Shown here: piece by piece, positions 21,440 through 34,549 of the stretch
Position numbering within the stretch: the first letter of the stretch is position 1
Layout: the number at the start of each line of letters is the position of its first letter
From: Harmothoe impar
Lineage: Eukaryota > Annelida > Polychaeta > Phyllodocida > Polynoidae
Assembly (NCBI GenBank): GCA_947462335.1
Contig: OX381715.1
Coordinates: 36,494,650-36,558,649 of the forward strand
Length of the DNA: 64,000 bases
Reading direction: 5' to 3'
Notes under the pieces: generated by a model
Database searches by the model: none
Told to the model about the DNA's origin: nothing
Seen by the model: only the letters and a program-made list of their open reading frames with translations
Made by a program: the position numbers and the translations under genes

Positions 21440-23955
21440 ATTGATGGAAAATTATACATATACCTAAAGGTGGAGACTCCAGACGGGTTAATAACTTAAG
21501 ACCCATCAGTTTACTTGCACTACCAGGAAAATTAAATGAAAAGATCATTCATGAGCAATTAATGTATTTCTTGGAAAAAAACAACCTTTTAACGGATTAT
21601 CAAAATGGCTACAGAAAGGGGAGGTCAACCATTCCGTCAGTGGGTAATCTTACAGATAATAATAGGGAGAAATGTGGGAATGAACACTTTAGCAACCTTT
21701 TTGACCTTAAAAAAGCATTTGACACTGTTAATCATGAAATTTTATTATCAAAATTAGAATATATGGGTATTAAGGGTAATCTATGAAATTGGCTTAAAAA
21801 TTATTTATCTGGTAGATTGCAAAAAACTAGTGTAAACGGAGTAACCTCGGACACAGAAAAAGTTAGGTGTGGAGTCCCACAAGGCTCAATTTTAGGTCCA
21901 CTTCTATTCCTGATATATATAAATGATGTTTATAAAGTTTGCACAAATGTAAATATTAGCATTTCTATCTGTATCTCTGAAACATATGCAAAATGATATG
22001 GATAATTTTGTTAACTGGTGTATAAAAAACAAATTAACTGTTAACATAGATAAGACTAAGTATATGGGTTTTGGGTATAAGAAATGTTTTAAAAATTGTA
22101 ACTTGTACATAGGGGGAAAACAATTATAGAGGGTTTACAGTTACAAATTTTTGGGTATCATTTTGGATCCAAAACTTAGTTATGATGTATTTCTGAAAAA
22201 TCAAATGTGCACCATTGCTTATAGAACCTATCAACTAAAGAGTAAAGACAGTTTAATCAAAATTTATAAGGCTTACATTCTACCAATATTTGACTATGGT
22301 GACATTCTTTTCATGAGGTCATCAACAAATTTATTAAATAAGTTGCAAAGGATACAAAATAGGGCATTAAAGGTTTGTTTAAAAGTGAGTTGCGTACTTC
22401 TACATCTTGGGTTCATAAAGAAACAAAGGTTAACTATCTAGCAGATAGAAGGTTGAGTCATCATGAATTGAGGGTTACAAAAGGTCAAAGGATATGAAAA
22501 AAAACTTAGATAAATGACTATTAATCCTAGATCTGCTGATGCCGCTTTGTTATTGAATAAGCTGCCTCATACAGAGGCTTACAAAAGGAGTATTGAATAC
22601 AATATTTCAACCCTTTGGAATGCATTGGATCCCACTTTGAGAAACATCCCAGATATTGCCTCCTTTGAATTCAAGCTAACACTTGAATTGAAGGGATTAA
22701 TTCCATTATTCTAGAGTTCTTTCTTCCATTGTATAACAATATGGAAATTGAGATATTATTGTGAAACATGGTATAATTTGTGTAAATGATATTAACAACG
22801 TAATGTTTATGAATTTGTTGGTCACACCATCTCCTGATTTAAATTCAAGTTGGTCTTAAATTGAAACTAATATATAACACCATCATATGATTATGTAGCC
22901 GATTTAGAATTTATATTTCTGTAAACTAATCTGTAAATAATTACGTCATTTTCTCAAATTGTTTTGTCCTTGTAAAGTCCTGTATAGATTAAGCCCATTT
23001 TACATACGGTCTTATCATTTATTGATATATAATCTTAATAATTAGATTGAGGTAGTGTCTCATACTGGTAGCTTTGCTGTATGTCATAATATATACATAA
23101 AATTACACTAAATATTTATTTATTTAATTTATGAACATTGTGTACAAACGATGCCACAAATTAGTACTTTGATTACATATTATATTTAATATGTAAATAT
23201 TATATCATAATTATTAATGTAAAATATTTGAACATTAATTTTACTGATCAAATGTTATACTTATGAAACTTGCATTATATGCTTGTAACTATATAAGGCC
23301 AAAAAAAAGAAGGTGTGTTTCAGGCAACATGGTCAGAATTTCTAGGGTAGGTAGGTCGGATTTATTTTATTTTATTTTATTTTTAAACATAGAGAGAACC
23401 AGGAATGAGTCGCGAATCGACAAATCGACTCGCGACTCACCAGAATGATTCAATAATTCCTCTATTGATTAGGAATATCAAGAAGTTATTGCATATTCCT
23501 CTTAAAAAGCCATTTTCTGAATTTAATCAATTATTCAGGCCTCTGAGGTCACTGGGAGCTTGTTTATCTTGAAGGAATTTGTAAAAATTGAGAAAAATAA
23601 ACAATAAAAACCAAAAAAAAAGAAGAAGAAATCTCCAAAATTGGGAAAAAAAATGCTAGGGTCGGCCCTTTTTTGAATCTAGGGTCGGGTTGCCTGAAAC
23701 ACACCTTTTTTTGGCCTAATGGAAAATTATAGTTGTCTACAGGTGGCCGACAAAAACAGACTACATAGTCTTGAAGCAGCCTTTTTGCTTAAATATCATA
23801 AATTGTTAAGTTGTGACTTGTAGAGGGTGATAAATGATTTGGGTTAATTATTATATGACTGAACAATGTATATTTTATTAATGATGAACAATGAATTGTA
23901 CAAATTGTTGATTTTGAGCAAATAAACTTTTAAAATTGAAATTGAATTGAAATTG
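21440..23955 (+). pseudogene. Decayed LINE with reverse transcriptase remnants
   Basis: An NNLRPISLLALPGKLNEKII block precedes DYQNGYRKGRST, then FDLKKAFDTVNH (motif A with the catalytic Asp, about 21700) and [20 protein letters not shown] (about 21870). The next block, which should hold the YADD active site, is deleted. The tail continues with MGIILDPKLSYD, YILPIFDYGDILF, QRIQNRALKVC and ISTLWNALDP...FEFKLTLELKG. There is an in-frame stop at 21784 and frameshifts elsewhere. The 3' end is AATAAACTTTTAAAATTG and similar. A 423-bp MITE is nested at 23296. Likely the same broad LINE group as the copy at 16622, and inactive. Confidence 0.85.
23296..23718. repeat. MITE with AGGCCAAAAAAA termini, copy 2 (nested in LINE)
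   Basis: Left AGGCCAAAAAAAAGAAGG then TGTGTTTCAGGCAAC. Right GTTGCCTGAAACACACC then TTTTTTTGGCCT. Longer than copy 1, with diverged interior but the same inverted termini. Confidence 0.85.
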
Positions 23956-23970
23956 CCCTAAACCCATCTC

Positions 23971-24115
23971 TCCCAGAGTCTGGCAATACTGGACTCTCCT
24001 CCCAGAGTCTGGCAATGCTGGACTGTCCTCCCAGAGTCAGGCTATGCTGGACTCTCCTAGAGTCTGGTAATGCTGGACTCTCCTTTTAGAGTCCAAGGTT
24101 GGATTCTGGATTCTC
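23971..24115. repeat. Tandem minisatellite, unit about 30 bp
   Basis: Four to five units of CCCAGAGTCTGGCAATGCTG followed by GACTCTCCT. Same motif as the block left of the LINE. Confidence 0.85.
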
Positions 24116-24847
24116 ATTGCGTGGCTCCATTGTTGCCAGAATAATAACCAGTGCAATTGGATCACCTCCCCCCCTTGATGTGATCAGCGATATATATTTT
24201 CATTTAGATGGTATTTCCGCACACTGAATGCAGGAACATACGCACCCTGTTTGTATTGTTGTAATACCTTATAGGACGGTGGCGCCGCGCACCGGTAAGA
24301 TCGTTGTGTGCCGTTTGCTCATTAGGGTTATAAAGTGAAGATCCTTATGTTAGCGTAGCTGCCTACAGGACTTACGGCAAAGCTATAACCAAATAGAGTG
24401 TGAATGATCCGGGAGGGAGGGTTGTGCCAGGTCCGCTGTACTGTAGTCTGTACTGTAGTCAGTAACATTCAACCTCTGATACAATGTATAAAATCTCAAT
24501 CCTTACCTCCCCCACATAGGAAAAAGTTGGGGCAGAAGGGCCTAGGCCCCCAAGGGGGGTCAAATACTGCTTTTCTATACAGTTCCAATATAAGCATGTA
24601 TATGATACATCATGCATAAAAGCTGATGCTTAAAGTTAGTTGGAGAGGGTCCCTCTGGGTCACGCAATAAAGATTTGCTTCCTATGCCTCTGAATAAAGG
24701 CTTATAGACTTGCAGTATGTGCCCCCAGTCACGTCTAAACGTTAGTCTACACATTAAGGCTGTGTGCACAGCGGTACTTGATACAGTGTACGGAGTATCC
24801 ACCCTGTCAGCATTACAGTCTGTCTCAGTGGGTGTAGGTGGGGCTGG
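24116..24847. other. Non-coding region
   Basis: No motif recognised. Two forward open frames near 24404 lack any family signature. Confidence 0.45.
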
Positions 24848-25079
24848 TTACATTAATGCATCATACCCTGGTCGTTATGATGCATGAATGCTGCCCTGGG
24901 GAGTAACTCGCCAGGCGAGTAACTCGCCAAGCATCATGCCGACCCTATGGGATTGAGACACCCCCAAAGGGTTGGCATGATGCACCAATGCAGCACCGTC
25001 GAGTTACTCGCCGTTGCTGCATTGGTGCATCATGATGACCAATGTCATCTTTTAGTAAAATTCATCCTTAAAGGGTTAA
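24848..25079. repeat. TTAA-MITE copy
   Basis: First hairpin tip is duplicated (GCGAGTAACTCGCC twice in tandem-like fashion). Second is CGTCGAGTTACTCGCCGTTG. Ends CCTTAAAGGGTTAA. Confidence 0.8.
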
Positions 25080-25084
25080 TCGAT

Positions 25085-25327
25085 CTTGAATGGTGGCATG
25101 GCACCAAAAAGTGACAATTGTCGTCATGATGCACAAATGCAGCCCCGGCAAGTAACTCATCAGTGCTGTTTTAGTGCATCATGCCCACCTTTAGGGAGTG
25201 TCTCAACCCAGTAGTGTCGGCATGATGCTTGAATGCAGCCTTGGTGAGTTACTCGCAAGGGCTACATTCATGCATCATGCCGACCAAGGGCATAATGCAT
25301 TAAGGCATTATGCTGTCATTAAACCTT
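25085..25327. repeat. TTAA-MITE copy, adjacent to the previous one
   Basis: Begins TTGAATGGTGGCATGGC within six bases of the preceding copy and ends in TATGCTGTCATTAAACC. The two sit head to tail. Confidence 0.75.
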
Positions 25328-25499
25328 GGGTGTGTGGACCATGTGTCTGAGGGGCTGGTGTGTTGGGGTAGAGGTGACAGGGAGCTCATGAAGTGTCCAG
25401 TCAATACCTACACTCAACACACACCCATAGCCAGCACACAAACAGCCGTCTGCCCACTGTAAGATGGGGGGTTACTTACCCAGGATACTAACATAAATT

Positions 25500-26595
25500 C
25501 TTGCCTATAAGCCTAACTCGCGTATTAGCCTCAGCTTAACTTTGACAAGCTCTATAAGCCTCAGAGAGGGTCTGAAAAAAAATTTAGTACTGTAGTCACC
25601 GTAAGAACACTGGGCCTGGAATCTTGAGTTAGCTGATCCGTAACGCGGTTGGTGAGCAAGCGATGCTAAACAGATTTTGTCTATATGTAATGTAAATACT
25701 TGATATTCTTACATGATAGTTGGTAGAATCTTAGCTTAGGTATATGTGGTCATGTAGGTAATTGCTAGCCTCATTAAATCAATGTAATTTTAGAGAAATC
25801 AGCCTGAAATAAAGATTGAAGACTAGGCTAACTCTGTTGATGTGACTAGGCTAACTCAGTCTGTTGTGAGAAGAGATGACTAGGCTAACTGCGTAACATG
25901 TACTAGGCTAACTACTCCTTATGTAAATTTAGTTCCCTGGCAGTTACAAGCAAACTTCGGTGTGTCTTTTAGGAGCTCAGCAGTGACTTTCTATGGTGAA
26001 TCATCCAGCATACCATACAAAATCATGCTCATGGAGATCTGGCCATCCAAGGTTTAAAGCTGCAAGCCGGATATTTTGAGTTTGCCTAGTCCTTTATAGT
26101 TAGCCTAGTACATGGAACATGATCCTTCTTATGGGTTAATTTCTTCTCAATTATCCAGGTGGCTGATACCAATTTAATGCACATAGCATAAAGGTCCTAA
26201 ACAGGCACGTGCACTATTCTCTTCACCACTAACTTAAATAGTCTAGTCATGTACTTGTAGTTATCCCAGTCTTTGTTATGTAAACCAATCTAGTTAGCCT
26301 AGTCATCTATATAATCAAATCATTATTTCCTGCTCTTACAGGCCATTATATCCAAAAACCCTTAGTGCACTATGTGCATACGTAAAACATGGCTATAGCC
26401 ACCAACACTTAACTTTACAATGTTCAGATCCCTATAAATACTGTGCAATCAGCCCCTGTAGTTTTGCTTACAAACACAGCCATCGACCATTACGGATCGG
26501 CTAACTCTTGAGTGTTCTTACATTGGTAGTATACCTTTTATAAACTTGCATAAAAGCCATACCTCGGCTTTTGAGCCGATCCTATAAGCCAAATT
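25500..26595. repeat. TATAAGCC-type MITE interrupted by a foldback element
   Basis: The outer parts (25500-25600 and 26535-26595) match the two halves of the TACCGTAA MITE at 36064-36317 in the same order. Between them lies a foldback element at about 25600-26533. Its ends are inverted partners: GTAAGAACACTGGGCCTGG then TTGAGTTAGCTGATCCGTAA, against TTACGGATCGGCTAACTC then TTGAGTGTTCTTAC. The foldback interior carries at least four GACTAGGCTAACT words followed by inverted GTTAGCCTAGTC words. Confidence 0.78.
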
Positions 26596-27453
26596 TACGG
26601 TAGAAAGTGCTGTGAATGTTTTCAAGAATTACCATGTCATTCTACTCCTCAAAATCTTATACACTTCACCTTATCAACTGATCTTATCATTAAGCTTCAT
26701 CAATAAGGTCTCTGGTCTGGTGAACTGTCCACAGTCTGGGCAGAAATTGTAGTATGAGTATTTTTTATCAGGCGAGCTTATACATGGTGTAATACCATAT
26801 ATAAATGGGTCTGATGAAAATACTTGTATGAAGGCGGACTGATGGTTTGGCACCACACTGCACTGGCTTCTCGATAATAAACTCCTTTGCTGCATTCGAC
26901 AGTTAGAACCACATTGCTCATAATATCTTGCTGACTTGATAGGTCAGACTAACCATGTACACCTATTAAAACTTTTTTTACAGCACAATTATAAATAGAA
27001 AAAGGGCTATTGAGTGCTGATTCTCATAGTGAATAAAAAAATATTTGTAAAGGTTGACCTCCCTTGGTTATGATTTCACTAGACAGAATTAACTGCCCAT
27101 ATAATATAAGTCTTTTATTCATTTTCAAGTACTATATTAAAGAGATTTGGCAACCCTACATGACTTTGAATTGTTATAGTCTTACTCGACAAGATCCACA
27201 GCTAATATAATTCATAAATATCTAATTTTATTTTCAAGTATGCATACTTGGTGACCCTACATGAGTCCCAATCATCATAATCTCACTCAGAGAATTAGCA
27301 ACTCATGAGTGTTCTTAGTGTGGCCTATAGAGGACTATATCGAGTCGTGGATCACGTCAAGGGGCACTCGTACATAGGGGTCTACACTCGAGAGGCCTAT
27401 CGAGTCAGAATTAATGCTACATTATTAGCCAGAACCACCTCAATATATCCTTA
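26596..27453. other. Non-coding region
   Basis: A second end of the foldback family seems present at about 27290-27320 (GAATTAGCAACTCATGAGTG then TTCTTAG). Otherwise AT-rich sequence with no gene signal. Confidence 0.5.
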
Positions 27454-27675
27454 TTAACCCTTTAATGGCATGATGCATTAATGCATGAATGCAGTCCTGC
27501 CGAGTAACTCACCAGTGCTGCATTCAAGCATTATGTCGACCTTATGAGGTTGAGACACTCCCGAAGGGTTGGCATGAGGCACCAATGCAGCAATGGAGAG
27601 TTACACACCAGGGCTGCATTGGTGCATCATGGCAATAAATTAATCTTTTAGCAACATCTGTCCTTAAAGGGTTAA
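27454..27675. repeat. TTAA-MITE copy with TTAA at both ends
   Basis: TTAACCCTTTAATGGCATGA at the left and CCTTAAAGGGTTAA at the right. Hairpin tips are CGAGTAACTCACCAG and GGAGAGTTACACACC. Confidence 0.82.
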
Positions 27676-27921
27676 ATAATATACATTTATATACTTCTTG
27701 TATTAGTCCTCTCAACTAACACTTGTTTTGTTATAATTTCAGTAATCTGTCGTCAGGAGTGTTTTAATGTGCATAAACTGTGTATGTTATAGATAAGATC
27801 AGGCAGAATGTTGTCAATAGGAATTATTATCATAACTAACATGCATGAAGCTAATCATGCACTACTATTATCGGTAGGCACGAGTAGTGATAAATCACAT
27901 GCTCGTTGGTTTGGATTCCTC

Positions 27922-28070
27922 TTAACCATTTAAGGACGGATGTCAATAAACGATGATATTTGTCATCATGATGCGCCAATGCAGCCCTCACAAATAAATC
28001 GCCAGTGCTGCAATGGTGCATCATGCCAACCCTTCAGGGGTGTCTCATAAGGTCGGCATGGTGCTTGGAT
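27922..28070. repeat. TTAA-MITE, right half missing
   Basis: TTAACCATTTAAGGACGG start and the first hairpin only. Broken after GGTCGGCATGGTGCTTGGAT. Confidence 0.7.
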
Positions 28071-28089
28071 GATATCATATAACTTGGCT

Positions 28090-28820
28090 GTAAACTCTGT
28101 GGACCCTGATTAAAGTTGGATATATTTAAAAAAAAATCAAATACGACTGTTTCATTGATTCAACCATTTGAACGGCATAGAAAAAAAGCTTTCCCAGCCA
28201 AATTAGGCCCTCCCCCTACAATAATGTAATTTGAATCGAAAAAGGTAAAACATGAATACAAAGGAACACTCGTTTAAGTCTGTTGCCTTCGGCCTCGTGA
28301 AATACGGCCCCACCTTCAACTCGTGAAATAACCCAGGCTTCAAACCAAATCTAGTCGACCTTTGTCTTTCTATTTTTTTACCAAATACTACATCACCATT
28401 GGTTTAACCAAGGTGCGCCGTATTTCACTCCCCCTGTGAAACAGTCCATGACCGTATTTCATGGCCCTGTGACATCATCAAAATGGCGGTTTGTTTACAT
28501 TTGAATGGCCTAGAAAAAAAGCTATTTCAGCAAATTTAGGACCCCCCTAAAAAATGTAATTTGAGTCGAAAAGGGGGCTCGTGAAATATGGCCCGAGGGT
28601 CAACTTGTGAAATAACCCAGTCAACAGACCACATCTCGTGGCGAATATGGCACTCCCATTGATTTAACCACGGAAGGCTGTATTTCCCCCCCCCCCCCCT
28701 GGAAATAACCCTTGCCCATATTTCACGGCCTGTTAAATCATCTAAATTGTTGATTTAATCACTTTACATTGCCTCGGATCTGCCTCGTGAAATAACCCTC
28801 AGTGAGGAACTGTACTCATG
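28090..28820. repeat. Irregular tandem units of a CGTGAAATAACCC-type repeat
   Basis: Two to three inexact units of about 300 bp share AACGGCATAGAAAAAAAGCT / TGGCCTAGAAAAAAAGCTAT, TAATTTGAATCGAAAA and CTCGTGAAATAACCCAG. Poly-C runs are at 28688 and 28886. Relics recur at 10220 and 12090. Confidence 0.65.
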
Positions 28821-28971
28821 AACCTTAGTCTATATCTGATATAACAGCTATGCGTGAACAGGTCTCATTCACAATAACACAGTTTGCCCCCCCCCCACCG
28901 CCCCAAAAGATCCGAATCCCCCCTCCCCCGATCCACCTACCTCCTCTCCTATTGCTAAAATGACTTCTCCC

Positions 28972-29958
<987 letters not shown>

Positions 29959-30190
29959 GGCTTACATATCACTTTTAGAAAAATAGATCAAAACATAAAC
30001 AGTGGTAAAGGACCTATAGTTTCATGACAATCCTGGCTGGGGATTGAACTAGGGACCTTCTTATCACTGTCCCACACTGTGTCTGTGTGAGCTATTGAGG
30101 CAGCTGGAGTAGTGCCTGCAGCATAGCTCTCATATAGATGATCAGATGGATAATATTTAGGACCTCTCGCAAATCAAGTGCAAGGTTGAC
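29959..30190 (-). repeat. tRNA-derived SINE copy 1
   Basis: On the minus strand a tRNA-like block has an A-box-like CAATAGCTCACACAGAC and B box GGTCCCTAGTTCAATCCCC. It is flanked by the family-specific CATATCACTTTTAGAAAAA and CTGCAGCATAGCTCTCATAT sequences shared with the next copy. Confidence 0.7.
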
Positions 30191-30304
30191 CTTGTAGTGC
30201 TAGAACCATATGTTATGTAGCGCTTGCCAAAGGTCTCTGTTGTCCTACGTACAAAACAACATTTCATGTTTTTCTTTAAAAATGCCTAAAATGTATCTTG
30301 TGTG

Positions 30305-30490
30305 GATTTGCATATCACTTTTAGAAAAAGAATCAAAACATGAAGAAACTTTAGTTTCATGACTAGCCTGACTGGGGATTGAACTGGGGACCTGTCCCAC
30401 AATGTAACTGAGTGAGCTATTGAGGCAGCTGGAGTAAGGCCTGCAGCATGGCTCTCATATTTGGCACCTTTAGCAACTGTATAACACCTA
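30305..30490 (-). repeat. tRNA-derived SINE copy 2
   Basis: Same family as copy 1, in the same orientation. B box reads GGTCCCCAGTTCAATCCCC. It lacks about 13 bases of copy 1 within the tRNA-like part. Confidence 0.7.
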
Positions 30491-30649
30491 AATTGTTTAC
30501 TATACAATGAAAACTATAGACAAGCCCCATAGAGAATGATGTTAAATTGCTTGTGACCATTTATTATGTAACACATTGAGAGGTGGCTAGACCAATGATC
30601 GATCCCAGGACCCCCCATGTACATGGCACAGAGAACAATGCTGTGATTC

Positions 30650-30795
30650 TACAACTCCATACTGTAAGCTGCATCTACAGCAACAGAAATGTACATGTAC
30701 AGCAACATTTACTGTATTATTTTTACAGCAAAAGTACTGTATAGTTACAGCACAGTTTGCTGTTCAGGAACTACAACTTTTTACAGTGAGTCTAA
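30650..30795. repeat. CTGTAA-rich short element, copy 1
   Basis: Dense in ACTGTA / TACAGCA words and ending TTTTTACAGTGAGTCT. The same ending and composition occur at 62840-63030. Confidence 0.55.
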
Positions 30796-30824
30796 TGAAT
30801 CCTAATGGACACTATAATAATCAA

Positions 30825-31430
30825 ATACCTACATTAAAAAGTTTAAAGTACATTTCAGCCTCCAGCTGTAAAGAACCAGTGTCAGTGCCCCCCCCCCCGT
30901 GCTGTGCCATATAATACTAATTAACACCTACCTTTTACCACTGCCTCCCACTGTTCATGTAGCACCCCCATTAAATTAAAAAGGCTTAAAGCACATTTCA
31001 ATCCTGAGCCCTTTACTGTCAATACTATCATATCTTCAAAAGCCCTAATGCACAATGCAATCTCCAGCTCAATATTGGAAATACCCAAAATGTCAATACA
31101 CCATGTACCAGTAATTAACAATTATAGTGCCATGTATACATATTTGTGACAGGAAATATCACCTATAATTACTAAATACCTACATTAAAAGGCTTAAAGC
31201 ACATTTCAGTCCCGAGCCCTTTATTCTCAATACTCAACTATGGTAACTAGAATATCATAGGTACAGGCCACAAATGCTGACTAAAATATCTAGCCATCAC
31301 ATCTTCAAAAGGCTTAAAGCACAATGCAATTTCCAGCTCTAAATTGGAAATCCTGCCAGTGTCAGTATTCCCAGTGTCAATATACCATGTAATACTAATT
31401 ACCACCTACCTTTTATTACCTCCCAGTGGT
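30825..31430. repeat. Tandem-like repeat, about three diverged units
   Basis: Units share GGCTTAAAGCACATTTCAG, CGAGCCCTTTATTCTCAATA, CACAATGCAATCTCCAGCTC and ACTAATTAACACCTACC. No coding content. Confidence 0.7.
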
Positions 31431-31599
31431 CCTGTACCTGCCCTACACCTGTATAGCTCCATTGAGTCTCACACAGACAGCGATATATCCCATTGTGCGG
31501 CTACAATGTGAGTGAGGCCCGCGCGGCGTCTACACACGTTTGTACACCGGCCTCCCACAGAGGCCTTAACCGTCCAGTGGAGCTGCATAATGGGTGCTG

Positions 31600-31880
31600 G
31601 TAAATACATGATATGGACTAACTAAAGTGTGTCTGCAAACTAGTGTACATGGTACATGAGCCGCATATCGGGTGCCTGTAAAAACATGATATGGACTAAC
31701 TATAGGCTGTCTGCTAACTAGTGTACATGATAGCAGAGCTGCATACTCGCGCCTGTGTCATTTTTAAAACGGCCATGTCGCCCGTGTTGATTCTTAAAAC
31801 GGCCATATCGCCTGTGTCGAAATGGCTGTGTCGCCCGCGTCGATTTTTTAAAAGGCTGTGTCGCCTGTGTCACCCATATG
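31600..31880. repeat. Two minisatellites, units about 85 and 37 bp
   Basis: 31600-31760 repeats ATGATATGGACTAACTA ... CTAACTAGTGTACATG twice. 31765-31880 repeats CGCCTGTGTC...TTTTAAAACGGCCATGT three to four times. Confidence 0.7.
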
Positions 31881-32385
31881 GATTTTTATCCATGTAGAGG
31901 CACATGTATGATAGGCTATCTACTAAGTCTGCTTACTGGTGTACATGGTAGTACTATAATAAGTATACAGGTAGTCTGTTTGCTAACTAATGTACACCTG
32001 TAGATGGTATGGACTAACTAGAGTCTGTTTTCTAACTTGTGGTCACCTGTGAGTCAGTAATGGTTGTTTTAATCACCATTTCGACATCTATGGTCATATT
32101 GTCTGTGTCCGAGCATTTGAAAAAAAGATAATAGAGAGATATGTCACATATTTAGTGGATTGTAGGTGCTAAATTCTGAATGACAGGCAGTTTGCTAACA
32201 AGAGTAGTCATGGATCTACTTATTTCAAATACGATACATAGCTGGAATGTGCTATGTCGACCAAAGAAAGGCGTTTGTTTGTGCAGACTCTCAATATCTT
32301 CTCGAAAGACTGAACACTTTAGGTCAATAAAATTTAATGCCAATGGCTAAGTAGCTGTCTGATCAATTGCCAAAAGAACACAGAA
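31881..32385. other. Non-coding region
   Basis: Contains further weak copies of the GGACTAACTA word near 32012. Nothing else seen. Confidence 0.45.
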
Positions 32386-32500
32386 GTGTTAAGCTTTGAC
32401 TCTGGTCGGAATGGTGTGGATTTTGGTGTTCCTCAGGGCTCCTCCCTGGGACCATTTGCTTTCTCTTTCTACTATATCACAGAGTATTTACTACATTCTA
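32386..32500 (+). pseudogene. LINE reverse transcriptase crumb
   Basis: The frame reads NGVDFGVPQGSSLGPFAFSF, the conserved motif B of non-LTR reverse transcriptases (GVPQGS.LGP..F). Neighbouring motifs are absent or broken, so only a fragment survives. Confidence 0.6.
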
Positions 32501-32889
32501 GGGGTCTAATGCAAGTAGACATCCTGTCTTTTTTCAACTATAATAGTCCCTATGCACAACATAATCTAGCAAGGTTACTGTTGCACACAGATTAGTTTGA
32601 GGCTCCATATCAACAGAGAAATAACCAAATTCACGTTGAGCTGGGATGGTGATTATTCTGCAATTATTAATTTGAATTAATTGATTGGATATTATACATT
32701 ATAGACACCAACTGCTATATATTAATCAGATATTGATTAATGGTTCTAGAGTAGAGGGAAAAAAATTGGGGACATTGGTTGCGGATACTGATTATAATTT
32801 ATATTCGGCCTGGCAGAAATAAAGCTATTCTGATTAAATTCAAAAGTTCGAAAGCCTGCCCCCCCAAAAAGAAACCTTTGAGAAGACTG

Positions 32890-33580
32890 CCGAGCCAACA
32901 CACCCAAATGGGCCCCATGTGGGTGTGTCTCTGGGCACCATTGGCTAGCCCATATCTGAGTATTTACTGGTAATTGTCAGGGCTTCCAGATGGGGCCCAT
33001 GCTGGCTCAGCCCAGAATATCAACATGTCATGTTTACACTGCAAATCCTTCAATTCATACTCATTTCTGAAAATATTCAATTAATTTACATTTTAAATTG
33101 ACATTATATGCGTTTTTGTAAAAGTGGGTTTCATCTGGGTTGGAAAAGGGCAAAATTGGCAAAGGTGTCCCTGGGTTTCCCATGGGCTCAGCATGGGCAG
33201 CCAGATAGGGCCCATGTGGGCTGAGCCCATGTACTAAACTTAGTTTTTAATGGATGTCTTGCATTGCAGATTCTTAAATTTATCCTCACTTGTCCCTTTT
33301 TTTCTAGAAAATGCAAGTTCAAATTATCTTTTCTTACGCTATGTTGTCTACCTGGGTTTCACCTGGGCTAAAGCTGGGTTAAGTGGCCTGAGGTCTGCAT
33401 GGGTTTTCCATGGGCTTGGTGTGGGCTGCCAGGTGGGCCCCATGTGGGCCAGCCCACCAACTTCACTTTCTGGGCTAATTCTACCAACACAACTTTCATG
33501 ATCAAGTTTCAAAGACCTTTCCCCACAAGAGTGGGGTTTACCTGGGCTAGCCCTGGGCTCAGTGGGCAAGTATTGTTCCT
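32890..33580. repeat. GGGCCCATGTGGGC-rich repeat, left block
   Basis: Begins CCAACACACCCAAATGGGCC and contains repeated CTGGGTTTCACCTGGGCT / TGGGCCCCATGTGGGC words. It is mirrored, in reverse, by the block at 34550-34775. Open frames across it are composition artefacts. Confidence 0.6.
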
Positions 33581-33690
33581 GACCTTACCACTAGATGTCA
33601 TCATTGAGAGTACATGGGATTTGATATCCTATAGACATTTTCTTGTCTTTATTAGGCCTACAATGAGCCATAATTTCACAATTCTTTTAA

Positions 33691-34145
33691 GGGGTCGCTG
33701 TAGGCAGGATCCACTGAAACAGTTGAGCATGTATAATCTAAAAAGAATATATTAAAACTCTACATTTTGTACAATGTTTTGACCATATATGGTACCTTCA
33801 TCAAATTCCTTCCATTATTTGGGGATTTAATGGCTGTGGAATGTGAATAGATCAAAAACGTGGCTTTTTAGCTTCTTCTCCTTAGAACATCATTATGGGA
33901 TGGAAATTTTACACATAAAAAATGAAAATTATACCATCCAATAATAATGTTCTAAGGAAAAGAAGCCAAAAAAGAATGTTTTTATTCTATTCACATTCCA
34001 CAAACATTAAAATGTCAAATTATGGAATGAATTAGGTGGAGACATTATATACACTCATAATGATGTATAATATGTATAGGTTTGACTTATTTCTACTGAA
34101 TTTCACAGGCTCAAAGTTTCAGTGGATCTTCCCTACAGCAACCCC
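33691..34145. repeat. 455-bp foldback MITE flanked by TTAA
   Basis: TTAA at 33687-33690 and 34146-34149. Termini GGGGTCGCTGTAGGCAGGAT and ATCTTCCCTACAGCAACCCC are inverted. Inside, GTGGAATGTGAATAG pairs with CTATTCACATTCCAC. Then CTCCTTAGAACATCATTATG pairs with AATAATAATGTTCTAAGGA. Confidence 0.85.
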
Positions 34146-34549
34146 TTAAAACCATTCAAGGAGACAGTTTTCACAGTATGTTCATATCATATCAAATTGT
34201 CTACACACGTTTGCATATGAATAGGGAAACAAGGACCATTCTGATACTGACACCGTTCCCCGGGATATGATCATAGTACATAATCCCAGGGCTCCCTCAG
34301 GTATCACTATCAGACTTACAGGAACTCTGACTATGTCACCCAATGTGATCAGAGTTGTAGTTAGTCAAAGGATGCATTATGCTTCTCCTCCTGAAATAAA
34401 GGCAAGAGATGACAATTAAATGCAGATAAATTAATTGACCCACTGGAAAACTTGCTGTTAACTACTCTTAACAAAATATGCTATTATGGTCATCAACTAC
34501 ATGACAACTATAATTATCATAAGCTTATGGCTAAAAAAAATTGTGTCTG

